DNA of 64,000 nt from JAICYJ01 sp038212095 (GTDB lineage Bacteria > Actinomycetota > Thermoleophilia > Gaiellales > JAICJC01). The DNA lies in contig JBBQUW010000009.1 of the NCBI GenBank assembly GCA_038212095.1, forward strand, positions 42,694-106,693, in the 5' to 3' direction. Shown piece after piece: positions 41,926 through 50,289 of this stretch; the stretch's first letter is position 1, and each line of letters starts with the position of its first letter. The notes beneath the pieces were generated by a model. It was not told the DNA's origin. It did no database searches and was given only the letters and a program-made list of their open reading frames with translations. Both the position numbers and the translations under genes were made by a program.

Positions 41926-42990
41926 ATGCGCGTGATCATCGCCAACCCGCCTGGCTACGGCGGTCCCGATTACGACGACCACCTCTGTCGCGAGCTCGCA
42001 CTGCTGGGCGTCGACGTCGAGCTGGTCACGTCGCGGTTTCGCTTCGGCGACGTGCCCCAGCCGGCCGGCTACCGCCGCAGCGAGCTGTTCTACCCGCTCA
42101 GCTCGCGGCTGTTCCGGCGCTCGCCGCTACGGGTGCCGCTGAAGCTGGCCGAGCACCCGCTGGGGCTGGCGCGGCTGGCGCTGCGTCCCGCCGACGTGGT
42201 GCACGTGCAGTGGATGACGGTGCCCGAGATCGACCGGTGGCTGCTGCGCAGCCGCGCGCCGCTGGTCTACACCGCGCACGACATGAGCGACCGGCGAACC
42301 GGCAGCCGGGGCGGCATGTGGCAGAAGCTGTATGACCGGTTCGATCGCGTCGTCGCCCACAGCGAGTCGGGGCGCGGGGCGCTGCTCGAGCAGGGCGTGC
42401 GCGACGAGCAGCTGCGTGTGATCCCGCATCCCATCATCGCCAGCGACCCGGCGCGCAGCGACGACGGCCGGACGCTGCTCTGCTTCGGCCTGATCCGGCC
42501 CTACAAGGGCATCGATGATGCGATCGAGGTGGTCAAGCGGGTGGAGGGATCGCGGCTGCTGGTGGCGGGCGACCCGATGGAGCCGATCGAGCGCTACCAG
42601 GCGGCCGGCGGCGACCGGGTCGAGTGGCGGCTGGGCTACCTGCCCGGGCCGGAGGTCGACCGCGCGTACGGCGACGCCACGCTGGCGATCTTTCCCTACA
42701 AGCCGGGGCTGGATCAGAGCGGCACGCTGCTGCGGGCGCTGGGCGCGGGGGTGCCGGCAGTGGCCTACGACGTCGGCGGCCTGGGCGAGAACGTGCGCCG
42801 GTTCGAGGCCGGCCGGGTCGTGCCGGCCGGCGACGTGGACGCGATGGCGCTGGCCGTGCGCGAGCTGCTGGACGACCCGGCCAAGCTGGAGCAGGCGCGC
42901 GCCGGAGCGAGGCGAGCGCGCGAGACGCTGACGTGGGAGGCTTCGGCCCGCATGCACCTCGACCTGTACCGTGAGCTGGTGGGCGGATGA
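41926..42990 (+). CDS. Glycosyltransferase family 4 protein
   Basis: 354 residues, GT-B fold. N-terminal ANPPGYGGPDYDDHLCRELALLG, VVHVQWM, and HDMSDRR; donor domain with FGLIRPYKGIDDAIEVV and the acid motif PYKPGLDQSGTLLRALGAG where E of EX7E is replaced by Gln/Asp-rich DQSG. Transfers an unidentified sugar in the glycan island; coupled (ATGA) to the acyltransferase. Confidence 0.87.
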   Translation: MRVIIANPPGYGGPDYDDHLCRELALLGVDVELVTSRFRFGDVPQPAGYRRSELFYPLSSRLFRRSPLRVPLKLAEHPLGLARLALRPADVVHVQWMTVPEIDRWLLRSRAPLVYTAHDMSDRRTGSRGGMWQKLYDRFDRVVAHSESGRGALLEQGVRDEQLRVIPHPIIASDPARSDDGRTLLCFGLIRPYKGIDDAIEVVKRVEGSRLLVAGDPMEPIERYQAAGGDRVEWRLGYLPGPEVDRAYGDATLAIFPYKPGLDQSGTLLRALGAGVPAVAYDVGGLGENVRRFEAGRVVPAGDVDAMALAVRELLDDPAKLEQARAGARRARETLTWEASARMHLDLYRELVGG

Positions 42991-43628
42991 CCTTGGCCGT
43001 CGGCATCATCGGCGTCGGCGACCAGGCGCGCGAGACGGCGGGGTACGTCCTGGATGCGGGTGGCGAGGTGTGCTGGTATGCGGCCGAGCCGCCCTACGTG
43101 ACGGAGGCGCGCGCCGACCAACGGCTGGAGGCGCCGGTGCTCGCGCTGGCCGACGCCCACGCGCAGCAGCCGGACGTGCCCGTGATCGTGGCGCTCGGCT
43201 ATCCGGGCGACCGCGGCCGGCTGGCCGACGCCTGGCCCGGGGCGCTGTTTGCGACCCACGTCTCGGCACGGGCATGGATAGCGCCCGGCGTCGAGCTGGG
43301 CGAGGGCAGCGTCGTCTGTCCGGGAGCGATCGTGAACCGGCTGGCGAGGCTGGGTCGCCACGCGCTGGTCAACATCGGCGCCACGATCAGCCACGACTGC
43401 CGGATCGGCGACTTCGTCACGATCAGTCCGGGCGCCCACCTGGCCGGGCACGTCGCGCTGGGCGACGGCACCTTCGTCGGCATCGGCGCCACGATCTCCG
43501 ATCGAGTCCAGGTCGGTGAGGGCTGCCTGATCGGTGCCGGCGCGGTGGTGGTGCGCGACGTCGCCGACGGACAGGTGGTGGCCGGCGTCCCGGCGCGGAT
43601 GACGCGGGTGCTGGCCGAGTGGCCGTAA
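42987..43628 (+). CDS. NeuD-like sugar O-acyltransferase (hexapeptide repeat)
   Basis: 213 residues. Rossmann-like N-terminus (VGIIGVGDQARETAGYVLDAGGEV) and a left-handed beta helix of hexapeptide repeats (about 90-200, VCPGAIVNRLARLGRHALVNIGATISHDCRIGDFVTI), typical of PglD/NeuD acetyltransferases; catalytic His is in ISHDC. Acetylates a sugar using acetyl-CoA. ATGA overlap with the glycosyltransferase. Confidence 0.88.
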   Translation: MTLAVGIIGVGDQARETAGYVLDAGGEVCWYAAEPPYVTEARADQRLEAPVLALADAHAQQPDVPVIVALGYPGDRGRLADAWPGALFATHVSARAWIAPGVELGEGSVVCPGAIVNRLARLGRHALVNIGATISHDCRIGDFVTISPGAHLAGHVALGDGTFVGIGATISDRVQVGEGCLIGAGAVVVRDVADGQVVAGVPARMTRVLAEWP

Positions 43629-43630
43629 CC

Positions 43631-44008
43631 TCAGGCGGCGATCACCGGGACGCCGTATAGCGGAATCCGGCGGTCGCGAGTGACGATCGTCAGCTTCTCG
43701 ATCTGCGCCTGGGCCACCAGCATCCGGTCGAACGGATCCCCGTGATGCGCGGGGAGAGCCGCAGCCGCCACCGCGTGGTCGATCGTGATCGGCACGACCG
43801 CGAACCGGTTGATCTCGACCTGCTCGCGGAAGTCGCCCTCGAACTCGAGCCTGCCCGCCGCTCGCTTGATCGCCAGCTCCCAGACGCTCGCGGAGCTGAC
43901 CGCCACCATGTTGGCAGGATCCGCGATCGCGGCCCGCACCTCCCCGGCCAGCTCCGGCAGGTCGCCGATCCACCAGCAGAGGACGTGCGAGTCAATCAGC
44001 AGGTTCAT
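43631..44008 (-). CDS. vapC: PIN-domain toxin, VapC family
   Basis: 125 residues. RNase toxin with the acidic residues of the PIN active site: Asp6 (LLIDSHVL), Glu in SVWELAIK, Asp in DPFDRMLVAQA and Asp in VTRDRRIPLYG. It overlaps the antitoxin gene by 17 bases. Converges with the acyltransferase gene. Confidence 0.9.
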   Translation of the reverse strand: MNLLIDSHVLCWWIGDLPELAGEVRAAIADPANMVAVSSASVWELAIKRAAGRLEFEGDFREQVEINRFAVVPITIDHAVAAAALPAHHGDPFDRMLVAQAQIEKLTIVTRDRRIPLYGVPVIAA

Positions 44009-44240
44009 CGGAACCGTGCTCGAACCACCCGGCGATCTCGCCGTCCATCTCGTCGAAGCCGGACAGGATGCGGATCCGGCCCTTTGCCGAGCCCGGCGTG
44101 CGTGGCTGATCGCTGCCCCGGAAGGGGACCAGCATGGCCACGGGGCGCCCAGCCCGGCCGATCACGACCTCCTCGCCACCCTCGGCCCGTTCCACCAGCT
44201 TCGAGAAGTGCGTCTTTGCCTCGTGGATGTTCACGATCAT
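43992..44240 (-). CDS. Phd/YefM-type antitoxin
   Basis: 82 residues. NIHEAKTHFSKLVERAEGGEEVVIGRAGRPVAMLVPF is the Phd/YefM DNA-binding fold; the acidic C-terminus (DEMDGEIAGWFEHGSDEPAD) is the toxin-neutralising part. ATG 44240 overlaps the palindromic operator, so the pair likely represses itself. Confidence 0.88.
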   Translation of the reverse strand: MIVNIHEAKTHFSKLVERAEGGEEVVIGRAGRPVAMLVPFRGSDQPRTPGSAKGRIRILSGFDEMDGEIAGWFEHGSDEPAD

Positions 44241-44257
44241 AGACTAAGTCTAGTCTA
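44240..44257. promoter_or_regulatory. Toxin-antitoxin operator with tandem TAGACT boxes
   Basis: TAGACTAAGTCTA (44240-44252) is a perfect 13-base palindrome touching the antitoxin start codon. On the minus strand it contains TAGACT 6 bases before the ATG, and a second overlapping TAGACT reaches 44257. Confidence 0.6.
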
Positions 44258-44321
44258 GTCACAGCATAGTGACAAGCCGTACCGAACGTGTGTCGGCCGT
44301 CGCTCAGCCAGCGTCGTCCGG

Positions 44322-44951
44322 TCAGGCCGGATCGGGCTCCACGTCCTCGGTCGACGCCTCGCTGCGGTCGGCCACGAAGAAGCCGCGCCGCAACAGCACG
44401 ACCGGCACGGTCGCCGCCAGGATCCGCAGATCCTCGGCCAGCGTGACGCGCCGCGCGTAGCGCTGGTCGGCCGCGATCATCTGCGAACGGCGCAGCTCGT
44501 TTCGGCCCTCGATCGCGGCCAGGCAGGTGAGGCCCGGCGGCACCCGCAGCGTCTCGACGTAGCGGCTCTTGTAGCGGTCGATGATCTCGCGCGGCTTGGG
44601 TCGCGGGCCAACCAGCGACATGTCGCCGCGCAGCACGTTCAGGAACTGCGGCAGCTCGTCCAGCGACGTCGAACGCAGCAGTCCGCCCAGCGGCGTGATC
44701 CGCCGATCGCCTCGGACGTACCAGAGGCCGTGCCCCTGCCCCTGTGCACCGACCGTCATGCTGCGGAACTTGTAGATCGTGAACTCCCGGTCGTCCTTCC
44801 CGACCCGCTGCTGACGGAACAGGATCGGGCGGCCCTGCGTGGCCCACAGTGCGGCCGCCACCGCGCCGATCAGCGGGGCGACCACCGGCAGGGCGACCGA
44901 TGCCCCGGCCAGGTCGAGCATCCGCTTGCCGTGCCGCTCGTAGAAGCTCAT
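44322..44951 (-). CDS. Undecaprenyl-phosphate sugar phosphotransferase (initiating)
   Basis: 209 residues, monotopic PglC/WcaJ C-terminal-domain type. One reentrant hydrophobic helix (about 11-40), then YKFRSMT, GLLRSTSLDELPQFLNVLRGDMSLVGPRPKP (catalytic Asp-Glu) and VPPGLTCLAAIEGR. Loads the first sugar phosphate onto undecaprenyl phosphate. ATG 44951 overlaps the upstream stop. Last gene of the glycosyltransferase operon starting at 48716. Confidence 0.92.
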   Translation of the reverse strand: MSFYERHGKRMLDLAGASVALPVVAPLIGAVAAALWATQGRPILFRQQRVGKDDREFTIYKFRSMTVGAQGQGHGLWYVRGDRRITPLGGLLRSTSLDELPQFLNVLRGDMSLVGPRPKPREIIDRYKSRYVETLRVPPGLTCLAAIEGRNELRRSQMIAADQRYARRVTLAEDLRILAATVPVVLLRRGFFVADRSEASTEDVEPDPA

Positions 44952-46099
44952 CCCACCGTGCGCGTGCCGGCGGCGGCGTCCCACGTGGCGGGCACGCCTC
45001 GCCGCAGGTACCTGATCAGCGAGACGAAGGTCGCCCACGTGATCAGCAGGTAATAGTGCAGGATGCTGATGCCCGGAACGCGTCCACCCACCGCGATCGA
45101 GATCAGCGCCAGGCCGAGCCCGGCCAGCTGCACCGCCAGCGCCACCGTATAGGTGCCGCCCACGCGGGCTGCCAGTGCGATGCTCGCCACCAGCAGGATC
45201 ACGTGCAGCAGGCCGGTCAGGTAGCGCAGGAAGCGGTGCGAGACGATCGCCACCGCGTACAGCGGCGGGAATCGCCACAGCTTCCACATCGAGCCCTTGA
45301 AGATCGCCAGCCAGCAGTGCTCCAAGAACCGCGACTTGCGGCCGAACTCGTCCTCGATGTCGGTCGTCATGTTCTCGACCGCGTGTGCCTGCGGCTCATA
45401 CACGGCGCGGAATCCCTGCTGGACGACGTGGTAGGGGAACGAGATGTCGTGGTCGTCGGCCGGGTGGAGATCGCGGTACAGCGAGCGGCGGATCGAGTGG
45501 ATCGCCCCGTTCGAGGCCGTCTCGGAGTGCACGGCCGACTCGTTTGTCCGCAGCCACATCTCGTAGCGCCAGTACAGCCCCTCCTGGTTGGTGCCGTTGT
45601 TGGGGTTGATCAGCTCCACCCGGCCGGTCACCATGCCCACCGTGGCGTCGGCGTAGGGCCGCACGATCCGGCGCACCGCGTCGGCGTCCCACATCACGTT
45701 CGCGTCGCCCATGCAGATGATCTCACCCTCGGTCTGGCGCACCGCGCGGTCGAGTGCGGGCATCTTGCCGCCCCGAGGGCACACCAGCAGTCCAACGCCG
45801 CGATCGGCGTAGCGGCCGACGATCTCGTGGGTTGCGTCGCTGGAGGCGTCCGACGTGACCAGGATCTCGAGCCGGTCTCCGGGGTAATCGAGCGCCAGCG
45901 TGTTCTCGAGCTTCGCCTCGATCACCGCCTGCTCGTTGTAGGCCGGGATCAGAAAGCTGACGGTTGGCAGGATGTCGCCCTTGGCCACCGGCCGCGGACG
46001 CAGACGCGCTGCCGCCGCCATCAACAGCGGATAGCCGACGTGGGTCCACACGATCGATCCGAGGCAGACCCAGAAGACGACCTCGAGCAGGAGGGTCAC
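44948..46099 (-). CDS. Glycosyltransferase family 2 membrane protein
   Basis: 383 residues. N-terminal helix (about 3-25), GT-A domain with VSFLIPAYNEQAVIEAKLEN, SDASSDATHEIV, and CMGDANVMWDADAV (DxD-like), and three or four C-terminal helices (about 285-360), resembling processive hyaluronan/poly-GlcNAc synthases. The QxxRW is replaced by the HCWLAIFKGSMWKLW region. GTG start overlaps the O-antigen ligase stop (GTGA). Confidence 0.88.
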   Translation of the reverse strand: MTLLLEVVFWVCLGSIVWTHVGYPLLMAAAARLRPRPVAKGDILPTVSFLIPAYNEQAVIEAKLENTLALDYPGDRLEILVTSDASSDATHEIVGRYADRGVGLLVCPRGGKMPALDRAVRQTEGEIICMGDANVMWDADAVRRIVRPYADATVGMVTGRVELINPNNGTNQEGLYWRYEMWLRTNESAVHSETASNGAIHSIRRSLYRDLHPADDHDISFPYHVVQQGFRAVYEPQAHAVENMTTDIEDEFGRKSRFLEHCWLAIFKGSMWKLWRFPPLYAVAIVSHRFLRYLTGLLHVILLVASIALAARVGGTYTVALAVQLAGLGLALISIAVGGRVPGISILHYYLLITWATFVSLIRYLRRGVPATWDAAAGTRTVG

Positions 46100-47436
46100 G
46101 CCTCCAGTGTACCGGCGGGCACGGGCGCGACCGCTCGCTCGCGCACCCGCGCCGGGGCGAACAGCAACGCCCCGGAAACGACCAGAATCGCCACCACGAA
46201 GAAGTAGCTGAACTGCATCGTCAGGTAGAAGAAGTTCGCGGCCGCCGTTGCGGCCAGCGCGGCCAGCAGGCCGCTGCCGAAGCGTGCCGCGTCCTCATCC
46301 GCGCTGCGGCCGATGGCGGCAGCGCTCAGCGTCAGGTACGCGAACCAGACCAGGTACACGCACAGTCCCGCCATCCCCGTCTCGACCAGCGTCGCGATCC
46401 AGAAGCTGTGGGGCGAGAAGTCCGCCTTGCCGGTGACGTACTGGTAGAACACCGCGAACGTGTTGAAGCCCATGCCGAACACCGGATTCGGGTCGAGCGC
46501 GGGCGGAACCAGCTGGTAGAACTCGAAGTGCACCAGCGTGCCGCGGCCGCTGACGTTGGTGCGGGAGTGCACGACAGTCTGCACGAAGTGGGACGTCGAG
46601 TAGGCGATCGCCGAGAGAGCTGCCAGCCCACCGAGCGCGTAGGCGACGGTGCGTGCTCGGGGCAGGATGGGCCGGACCCAGGGGAACAGGATAATCAGCC
46701 CCACCAGGTCGCCGAGCGCTGCGCTGCGCGAGAGCGTCAGCACCTGCACGATGGCCAGGAACAGGAGCAGCGCGCCGATCCGGCGGCGGCCGCGGGGATG
46801 CGCCAGGAAGTAGGGCAGCAGGGTCAGCAGCGGCACGCACAGGATCACGCCGAGGTGGTTGGGATCTCCCGTGAGCGCGTTGATGCGGTAGATGTTGGAG
46901 CTGCCACTGACCTGCCCGTAGACGTTGATGCCGGTCGTCTTTCCGTGCCCCAGCGTGAGGGCGCCGACCACGATCCGGTCGAGGTTGATGCCCGCGCCGG
47001 CCTGCGCCGCCAGCTGCAGCACGCCGTAGCCGGCGCAGATCGCGATGCCGGCGGTGAACCAGCGCACCGTGCGCAGGTACAGGCGGCGGCCGCCGCGCGC
47101 CAGCAGGGCGACGCCGCAGACCAGAAACAGGGCGTGCGCCAGCCATGCGCCGATGCCCTTGATCCAGAACGAGAGCGCCTGCTTGGTCTGCAGGTCGAAG
47201 TAGCCGCACAGGTAGACGGCAAGGAACACCAGCATGAACCCGGCCGTGCCGGCCGCTCCGCGGTGCAGCGTGAGGTCGCGGTGGCGAAGCCGATCCCACG
47301 CGAAGGCGAGCAGGAAGAGGCTGATCAGCAGGTCGGAGTAGGTCAGCGAGACGAGCGAGGTATCCAGCCGCACCGTGGCCCAGGTCACCATCAGCACCGG
47401 CCACAGGAAGAACAGCTCGAGCCGGCGCTGGCTCAT
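46096..47436 (-). CDS. O-antigen ligase-like/polymerase membrane protein
   Basis: 446 residues with about eleven membrane helices. The Wzy_C-type extracytoplasmic loop (about 300-350) contains HSRTNVSGRGTLVHFEFYQLV and GMGFNTF. Probably polymerises or ligates lipid-linked glycan on the outer face. ATGA overlaps link it to the GT4 gene upstream and GT2 gene downstream. Confidence 0.85.
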   Translation of the reverse strand: MSQRRLELFFLWPVLMVTWATVRLDTSLVSLTYSDLLISLFLLAFAWDRLRHRDLTLHRGAAGTAGFMLVFLAVYLCGYFDLQTKQALSFWIKGIGAWLAHALFLVCGVALLARGGRRLYLRTVRWFTAGIAICAGYGVLQLAAQAGAGINLDRIVVGALTLGHGKTTGINVYGQVSGSSNIYRINALTGDPNHLGVILCVPLLTLLPYFLAHPRGRRRIGALLLFLAIVQVLTLSRSAALGDLVGLIILFPWVRPILPRARTVAYALGGLAALSAIAYSTSHFVQTVVHSRTNVSGRGTLVHFEFYQLVPPALDPNPVFGMGFNTFAVFYQYVTGKADFSPHSFWIATLVETGMAGLCVYLVWFAYLTLSAAAIGRSADEDAARFGSGLLAALAATAAANFFYLTMQFSYFFVVAILVVSGALLFAPARVRERAVAPVPAGTLEA

Positions 47437-48716
47437 CTCACCACCGACTCAAGCACGCGCGCCAGCTCGCGTGCGCGGCTCCGCCGCGACAGCCGGCCGC
47501 GGATCTCGTCCGACAGCTCGACGTCCGCCGGGCCACCGCCCAGCCACTCCTCCACCAGTGCCTCCAGCTCGCGAGAGATGCCGTCCGCATCATCGCCATC
47601 CACGACCCGGCCCACGCCGATACCCCGGATCAGGTTGGCGGCGGCGCCGTCGGTCGGCACGGCGGCCAGGATCGGCCGCTGCGAGGCGACGTACTCGAAC
47701 ACCTTGCCGGACAGCACGGCGTCGCCGCGGCCACCAGCGTCCGGGATCAGCAGCAGCAGCGCGTCGGCCGCTCGCTGGGCCGCGATCGATTCGGCGTACG
47801 GAAGGAAGCCCTCCTCGTGCCAGGCGTCGTCGATGCCCAGCCGGCGGGCATACTCGCGGTGATCCTCACGCAGCTCGCCGATGAAGCGGGCCTCGATCCG
47901 TCCCTGCAGGTCGGGGCGCCGCTGCAGCAGCTGCTGCAGCGCCAGCAGGAACGTGGTCGGCGTGCGGTGGCCGAAGAAGGATCCGGCGTGGACGATCGTG
48001 AACCGCCGATTGGGCTGGTGGGCCAGCCCCTCGAAGTCGTCGAAGTCGGCACCGTTCTCGATCACCGTCGTCTTGTGCGCTGCGGCTGGATGCAGGCGGC
48101 CCAGCTCCTGGGCGATCGAGCCGGTGGCCGCGACCATCGCCGACGAGCGGCGGCCGACCGACGAGGCCATGCGCGCGATCACCGCCCGCTTTGCGCGCAC
48201 GCCGGCCTTGTCGTAGCGCCGGTGAGGGTTGTCCAGCCACGAGTCCCGGAAGTCGGCCACGAACGGCCGCCGGGTGGCGGTCGCGATCGCCTCGGCCACC
48301 AGGTGCGCCGAGCTGGGCGGCGAGGTCGACATGACCACGTCGATCCGCTCGCGCCGCACGACGCCGATGCCGGCCGGCAGCGCCGTTGCCATCCAGGGCG
48401 CGGCCTTGTCGGGGATCAGCGAGCGTTGGTATGCGTAGCGGGCCTCGACGCCGAACCGGCCGATGCCGGTTCGTCCCCGCAACGCGTCCTCCCGAAACGA
48501 CGAGCGGGGACCGATGAACCGGCAGCGGTGCACAGTCGTGCCGGCCGGCACGGCTTCCAGCAGCTGATCGTCGCGCGCGAACCACTTCGAGTCGTCTGGC
48601 GCCAGCACGTGGACGTCGATGCCGAGCTCGGGCAGGAACTTGCAGAACTTGAGCGTCCGCTGGACGCCCCCGCCGCCGGTGGGGGGAAAGTAGAAGGCGA
48701 CGATCAAGAGGCGCAT
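47433..48716 (-). CDS. Glycosyltransferase family 4 protein
   Basis: 427 residues, GT-B. IVAFYFPPTGGGGVQRTLKFCKFLPELG is the typical WbuB-like start; donor site HAGSFFGHRTPTTFLLALQQLL and the EX7E-like GKVFEYVASQRPILAAVP. ATG 48716 has TACACT 7 bases upstream; a longer upstream frame would cover the divergent ATL gene's promoter. Heads the operon GT4-ligase-GT2-PglC type. Confidence 0.88.
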   Translation of the reverse strand: MRLLIVAFYFPPTGGGGVQRTLKFCKFLPELGIDVHVLAPDDSKWFARDDQLLEAVPAGTTVHRCRFIGPRSSFREDALRGRTGIGRFGVEARYAYQRSLIPDKAAPWMATALPAGIGVVRRERIDVVMSTSPPSSAHLVAEAIATATRRPFVADFRDSWLDNPHRRYDKAGVRAKRAVIARMASSVGRRSSAMVAATGSIAQELGRLHPAAAHKTTVIENGADFDDFEGLAHQPNRRFTIVHAGSFFGHRTPTTFLLALQQLLQRRPDLQGRIEARFIGELREDHREYARRLGIDDAWHEEGFLPYAESIAAQRAADALLLLIPDAGGRGDAVLSGKVFEYVASQRPILAAVPTDGAAANLIRGIGVGRVVDGDDADGISRELEALVEEWLGGGPADVELSDEIRGRLSRRSRARELARVLESVVR

Positions 48717-48723
48717 CCGGCGC

Positions 48724-48729
48724 AGTGTA
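48724..48729 (-). promoter_or_regulatory. -10 box of the GT4 operon
   Basis: TACACT on the minus strand, 7 bases before the ATG at 48716. Confidence 0.5.
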
Positions 48730-48738
48730 CGGTGCCGG

Positions 48739-48744
48739 TACGCT
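48739..48744 (+). promoter_or_regulatory. -10 box, leaderless start of ATL gene
   Basis: TACGCT lies 6 bases before the ATG at 48751, in a 34-base divergent gap. Confidence 0.4.
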
Positions 48745-48750
48745 CCCGCC

Positions 48751-49086
48751 ATGCAGCTCCCGGTCGGTTTCCGCGTCGTCACCGAGAGCGCGTTCGAGCG
48801 TCGTGTGGCGGCGATGGTGCGGCGCGTGCCGGCCGGGCGGGTGGCGAGCTACGGGCGGATCGCCGAGTGGATCGGCGAGCCGGCGGCGGCGCGGGCGGTG
48901 GGGGCCGTGCTGTCGCGCGCGGGCGGGACGCTGCCGGCGCACCGCGTCGTCACCGCCGCCGGCCGGCTCGCGCCTGGCTGGGAGCGCGAGCAGGCGGAGC
49001 TGCTGCGGTCGGAGGGGGTGCGGGTGCAGCGGGGGACAGTCGCCGCGCCGGTGCCGTGGTGGCAGGGGCCTTCGGCGCCCGGTTAG
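48751..49086 (+). CDS. Alkyltransferase-like DNA-binding protein (MGMT domain without catalytic Cys)
   Basis: 111 residues. The MGMT DNA-binding domain is intact (VPAGRVASYGRIAEWIGEPAAARAVGAVL) but the active-site PCHRV reads PAHRVV: alanine replaces the methyl-accepting cysteine. ATL proteins bind O6-alkylguanine and recruit nucleotide excision repair. In most ATLs tryptophan or alanine replaces this cysteine, so function is plausible. No relation to glycan genes beside it is evident. Confidence 0.85.
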   Translation: MQLPVGFRVVTESAFERRVAAMVRRVPAGRVASYGRIAEWIGEPAAARAVGAVLSRAGGTLPAHRVVTAAGRLAPGWEREQAELLRSEGVRVQRGTVAAPVPWWQGPSAPG

Positions 49087-49238
49087 GCTGCCGTCTGCCG
49101 GCGGCTGCGGCTGGCGCAGTACTCGTCGAACCGGCGATGCTTGCCCAGGTAGTCGGCCAGCTCGCGCATGCCGAACTCGACCCACTCGCTCAGCCAGCGC
49201 TCGTCGATCGCGCCGTCGTTGTCGTGGTTGGTGCTCAT
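49083..49238 (-). CDS. Very small protein (51 residues) behind ATP-grasp gene
   Basis: Unrecognised soluble protein: acidic N-terminus, helix AIDERWLSEWVEFGMRELAD, basic RRFDEYCASRSRRQ with one cysteine. ATG 49238 follows AGAGAGAG; an ATG 15 bases upstream is possible. Last gene of the operon 53038-49083. Like the 48-residue protein at 38333 it ends a glycan operon and shares the AI(D/E)...L..W..F pattern. Confidence 0.55.
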   Translation of the reverse strand: MSTNHDNDGAIDERWLSEWVEFGMRELADYLGKHRRFDEYCASRSRRQTAA

Positions 49239-49276
49239 GCTCTCTCTACGCATGGAGTGGGCTGATCGGTTCGCGG

Positions 49277-50281
49277 TCAGTACTCGACCTGCTCGTAGAA
49301 GCGGGTCACGCGGCGCCCGATCACCGTGCGCGCGTCCATCGCCGCCAGCTGCGCCTCGTCGATCTCGCCCAGCGCGAGCTTGACTGCCAGCCAGGGCAGG
49401 TTGAGGTCGGGCTGGTAGATCAGCGTCGAGATGCGCGGGTTGACCTCCAGCAGCCTGTCGCCCAGGAACTGGACGTTGACGATCCAGTCCAATCCCAGCG
49501 CCTCCACCAGGTCGCGGCTGTAGCGGATCAGGTCGGGCCGATCGATGATGCGGAACTCCATCGCCAGTCCGGCCCGGAACGCCTCGCGCGTCTTGGCGCT
49601 CGCGATCAGCGTACGGCCGCCGCGGCACAGCACGTCCACCGCCAGCTCCTCACCCTCGATCAGCTCCATCACCAGCATGGTCGGGAAGCCGGCGTCTCTG
49701 TCCAGCATCTCCACGGCCTGGTCGACGCTGACCGGCAGCAGCGTGCCGGGCCGGGCATGCAGCAGCTGGTGGCGGTGATCGATGGCGGCCGACAGCACGC
49801 GAAAGCCGCGGGCGCCCTTGCCCTCGAGCGGCTTCATGCAGACGTCCCGGCCGGGGTAGCCCAGCTCTCGGGCGGCCGACCGAAACCGTTCGGCGTCGCC
49901 GGCCTCGATCGTGCGCGGCTGGGGGATGCCCAACTGGTCGGCCAGCCGGGCCGTCTCCGACTTGGCGCTGGCAATCGCGATCGCCTGCGGCGTCGAGACC
50001 AGCACCGGGACGCCGAAACGGTCGGCACCGGCCGCGATCGCCGCCACCTCGGCCGACGACTGGGGAAAGACCAGCTGGGCGCGTTCGCGGGCCGCCACCC
50101 CGAGCAGGGCGTCCAGGTACGCCGGATCGCCACCCGCCGGCACCCGGTGGAAGCTGTCGCACAGGAAGCGTCCCGCCGACTCGTCGCGCATGTCCACCCC
50201 GACCAGCCGCACCGGCCGCTCGCCGTTCTCGCGCAGCGCCCGTAACAGCCGGGGTGAGCCGGGTGCGCCCGAGGCGGTCAC
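49277..50281 (-). CDS. ATP-grasp carboxylate-amine ligase-like protein
   Basis: 334 residues. Carbamoyl-phosphate-synthase-like ATP-grasp: N-terminal Rossmann part, KSETARLADQLGIPQPRTIEA, KPLEGKGARGFRVL (ATP loop), MELIEGEELAVDVL, and VNPRISTLIYQ (metal site). Likely joins an amino or carboxyl substituent to a glycan precursor. GTG start 8 bases after the PIG-L stop. Confidence 0.82.
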   Translation of the reverse strand: MTASGAPGSPRLLRALRENGERPVRLVGVDMRDESAGRFLCDSFHRVPAGGDPAYLDALLGVAARERAQLVFPQSSAEVAAIAAGADRFGVPVLVSTPQAIAIASAKSETARLADQLGIPQPRTIEAGDAERFRSAARELGYPGRDVCMKPLEGKGARGFRVLSAAIDHRHQLLHARPGTLLPVSVDQAVEMLDRDAGFPTMLVMELIEGEELAVDVLCRGGRTLIASAKTREAFRAGLAMEFRIIDRPDLIRYSRDLVEALGLDWIVNVQFLGDRLLEVNPRISTLIYQPDLNLPWLAVKLALGEIDEAQLAAMDARTVIGRRVTRFYEQVEY

Positions 50282-50289
50282 GAGCAGGG

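Noticed and set aside
46106..46111. TACACT 6 bases before the GTG of the glycosyltransferase at 46099
   Set aside because: It lies inside a coupled operon (GTGA overlap with the ligase gene), so it may be a chance match; not listed as a promoter.
45964..47862. Long plus-strand open frame opposite the O-antigen ligase
   Set aside because: Antisense shadow; sequence is low-complexity Arg/Gln/His-rich and the minus strand encodes a membrane protein with motifs.
49083..50281. ATP-grasp plus small protein as a graspetide (RiPP) cluster
   Set aside because: The ATP-grasp is of the carbamoyl-phosphate-synthase-like type, not MdnC/RimK-like, and the small protein lacks repeated Thr/Glu core motifs.
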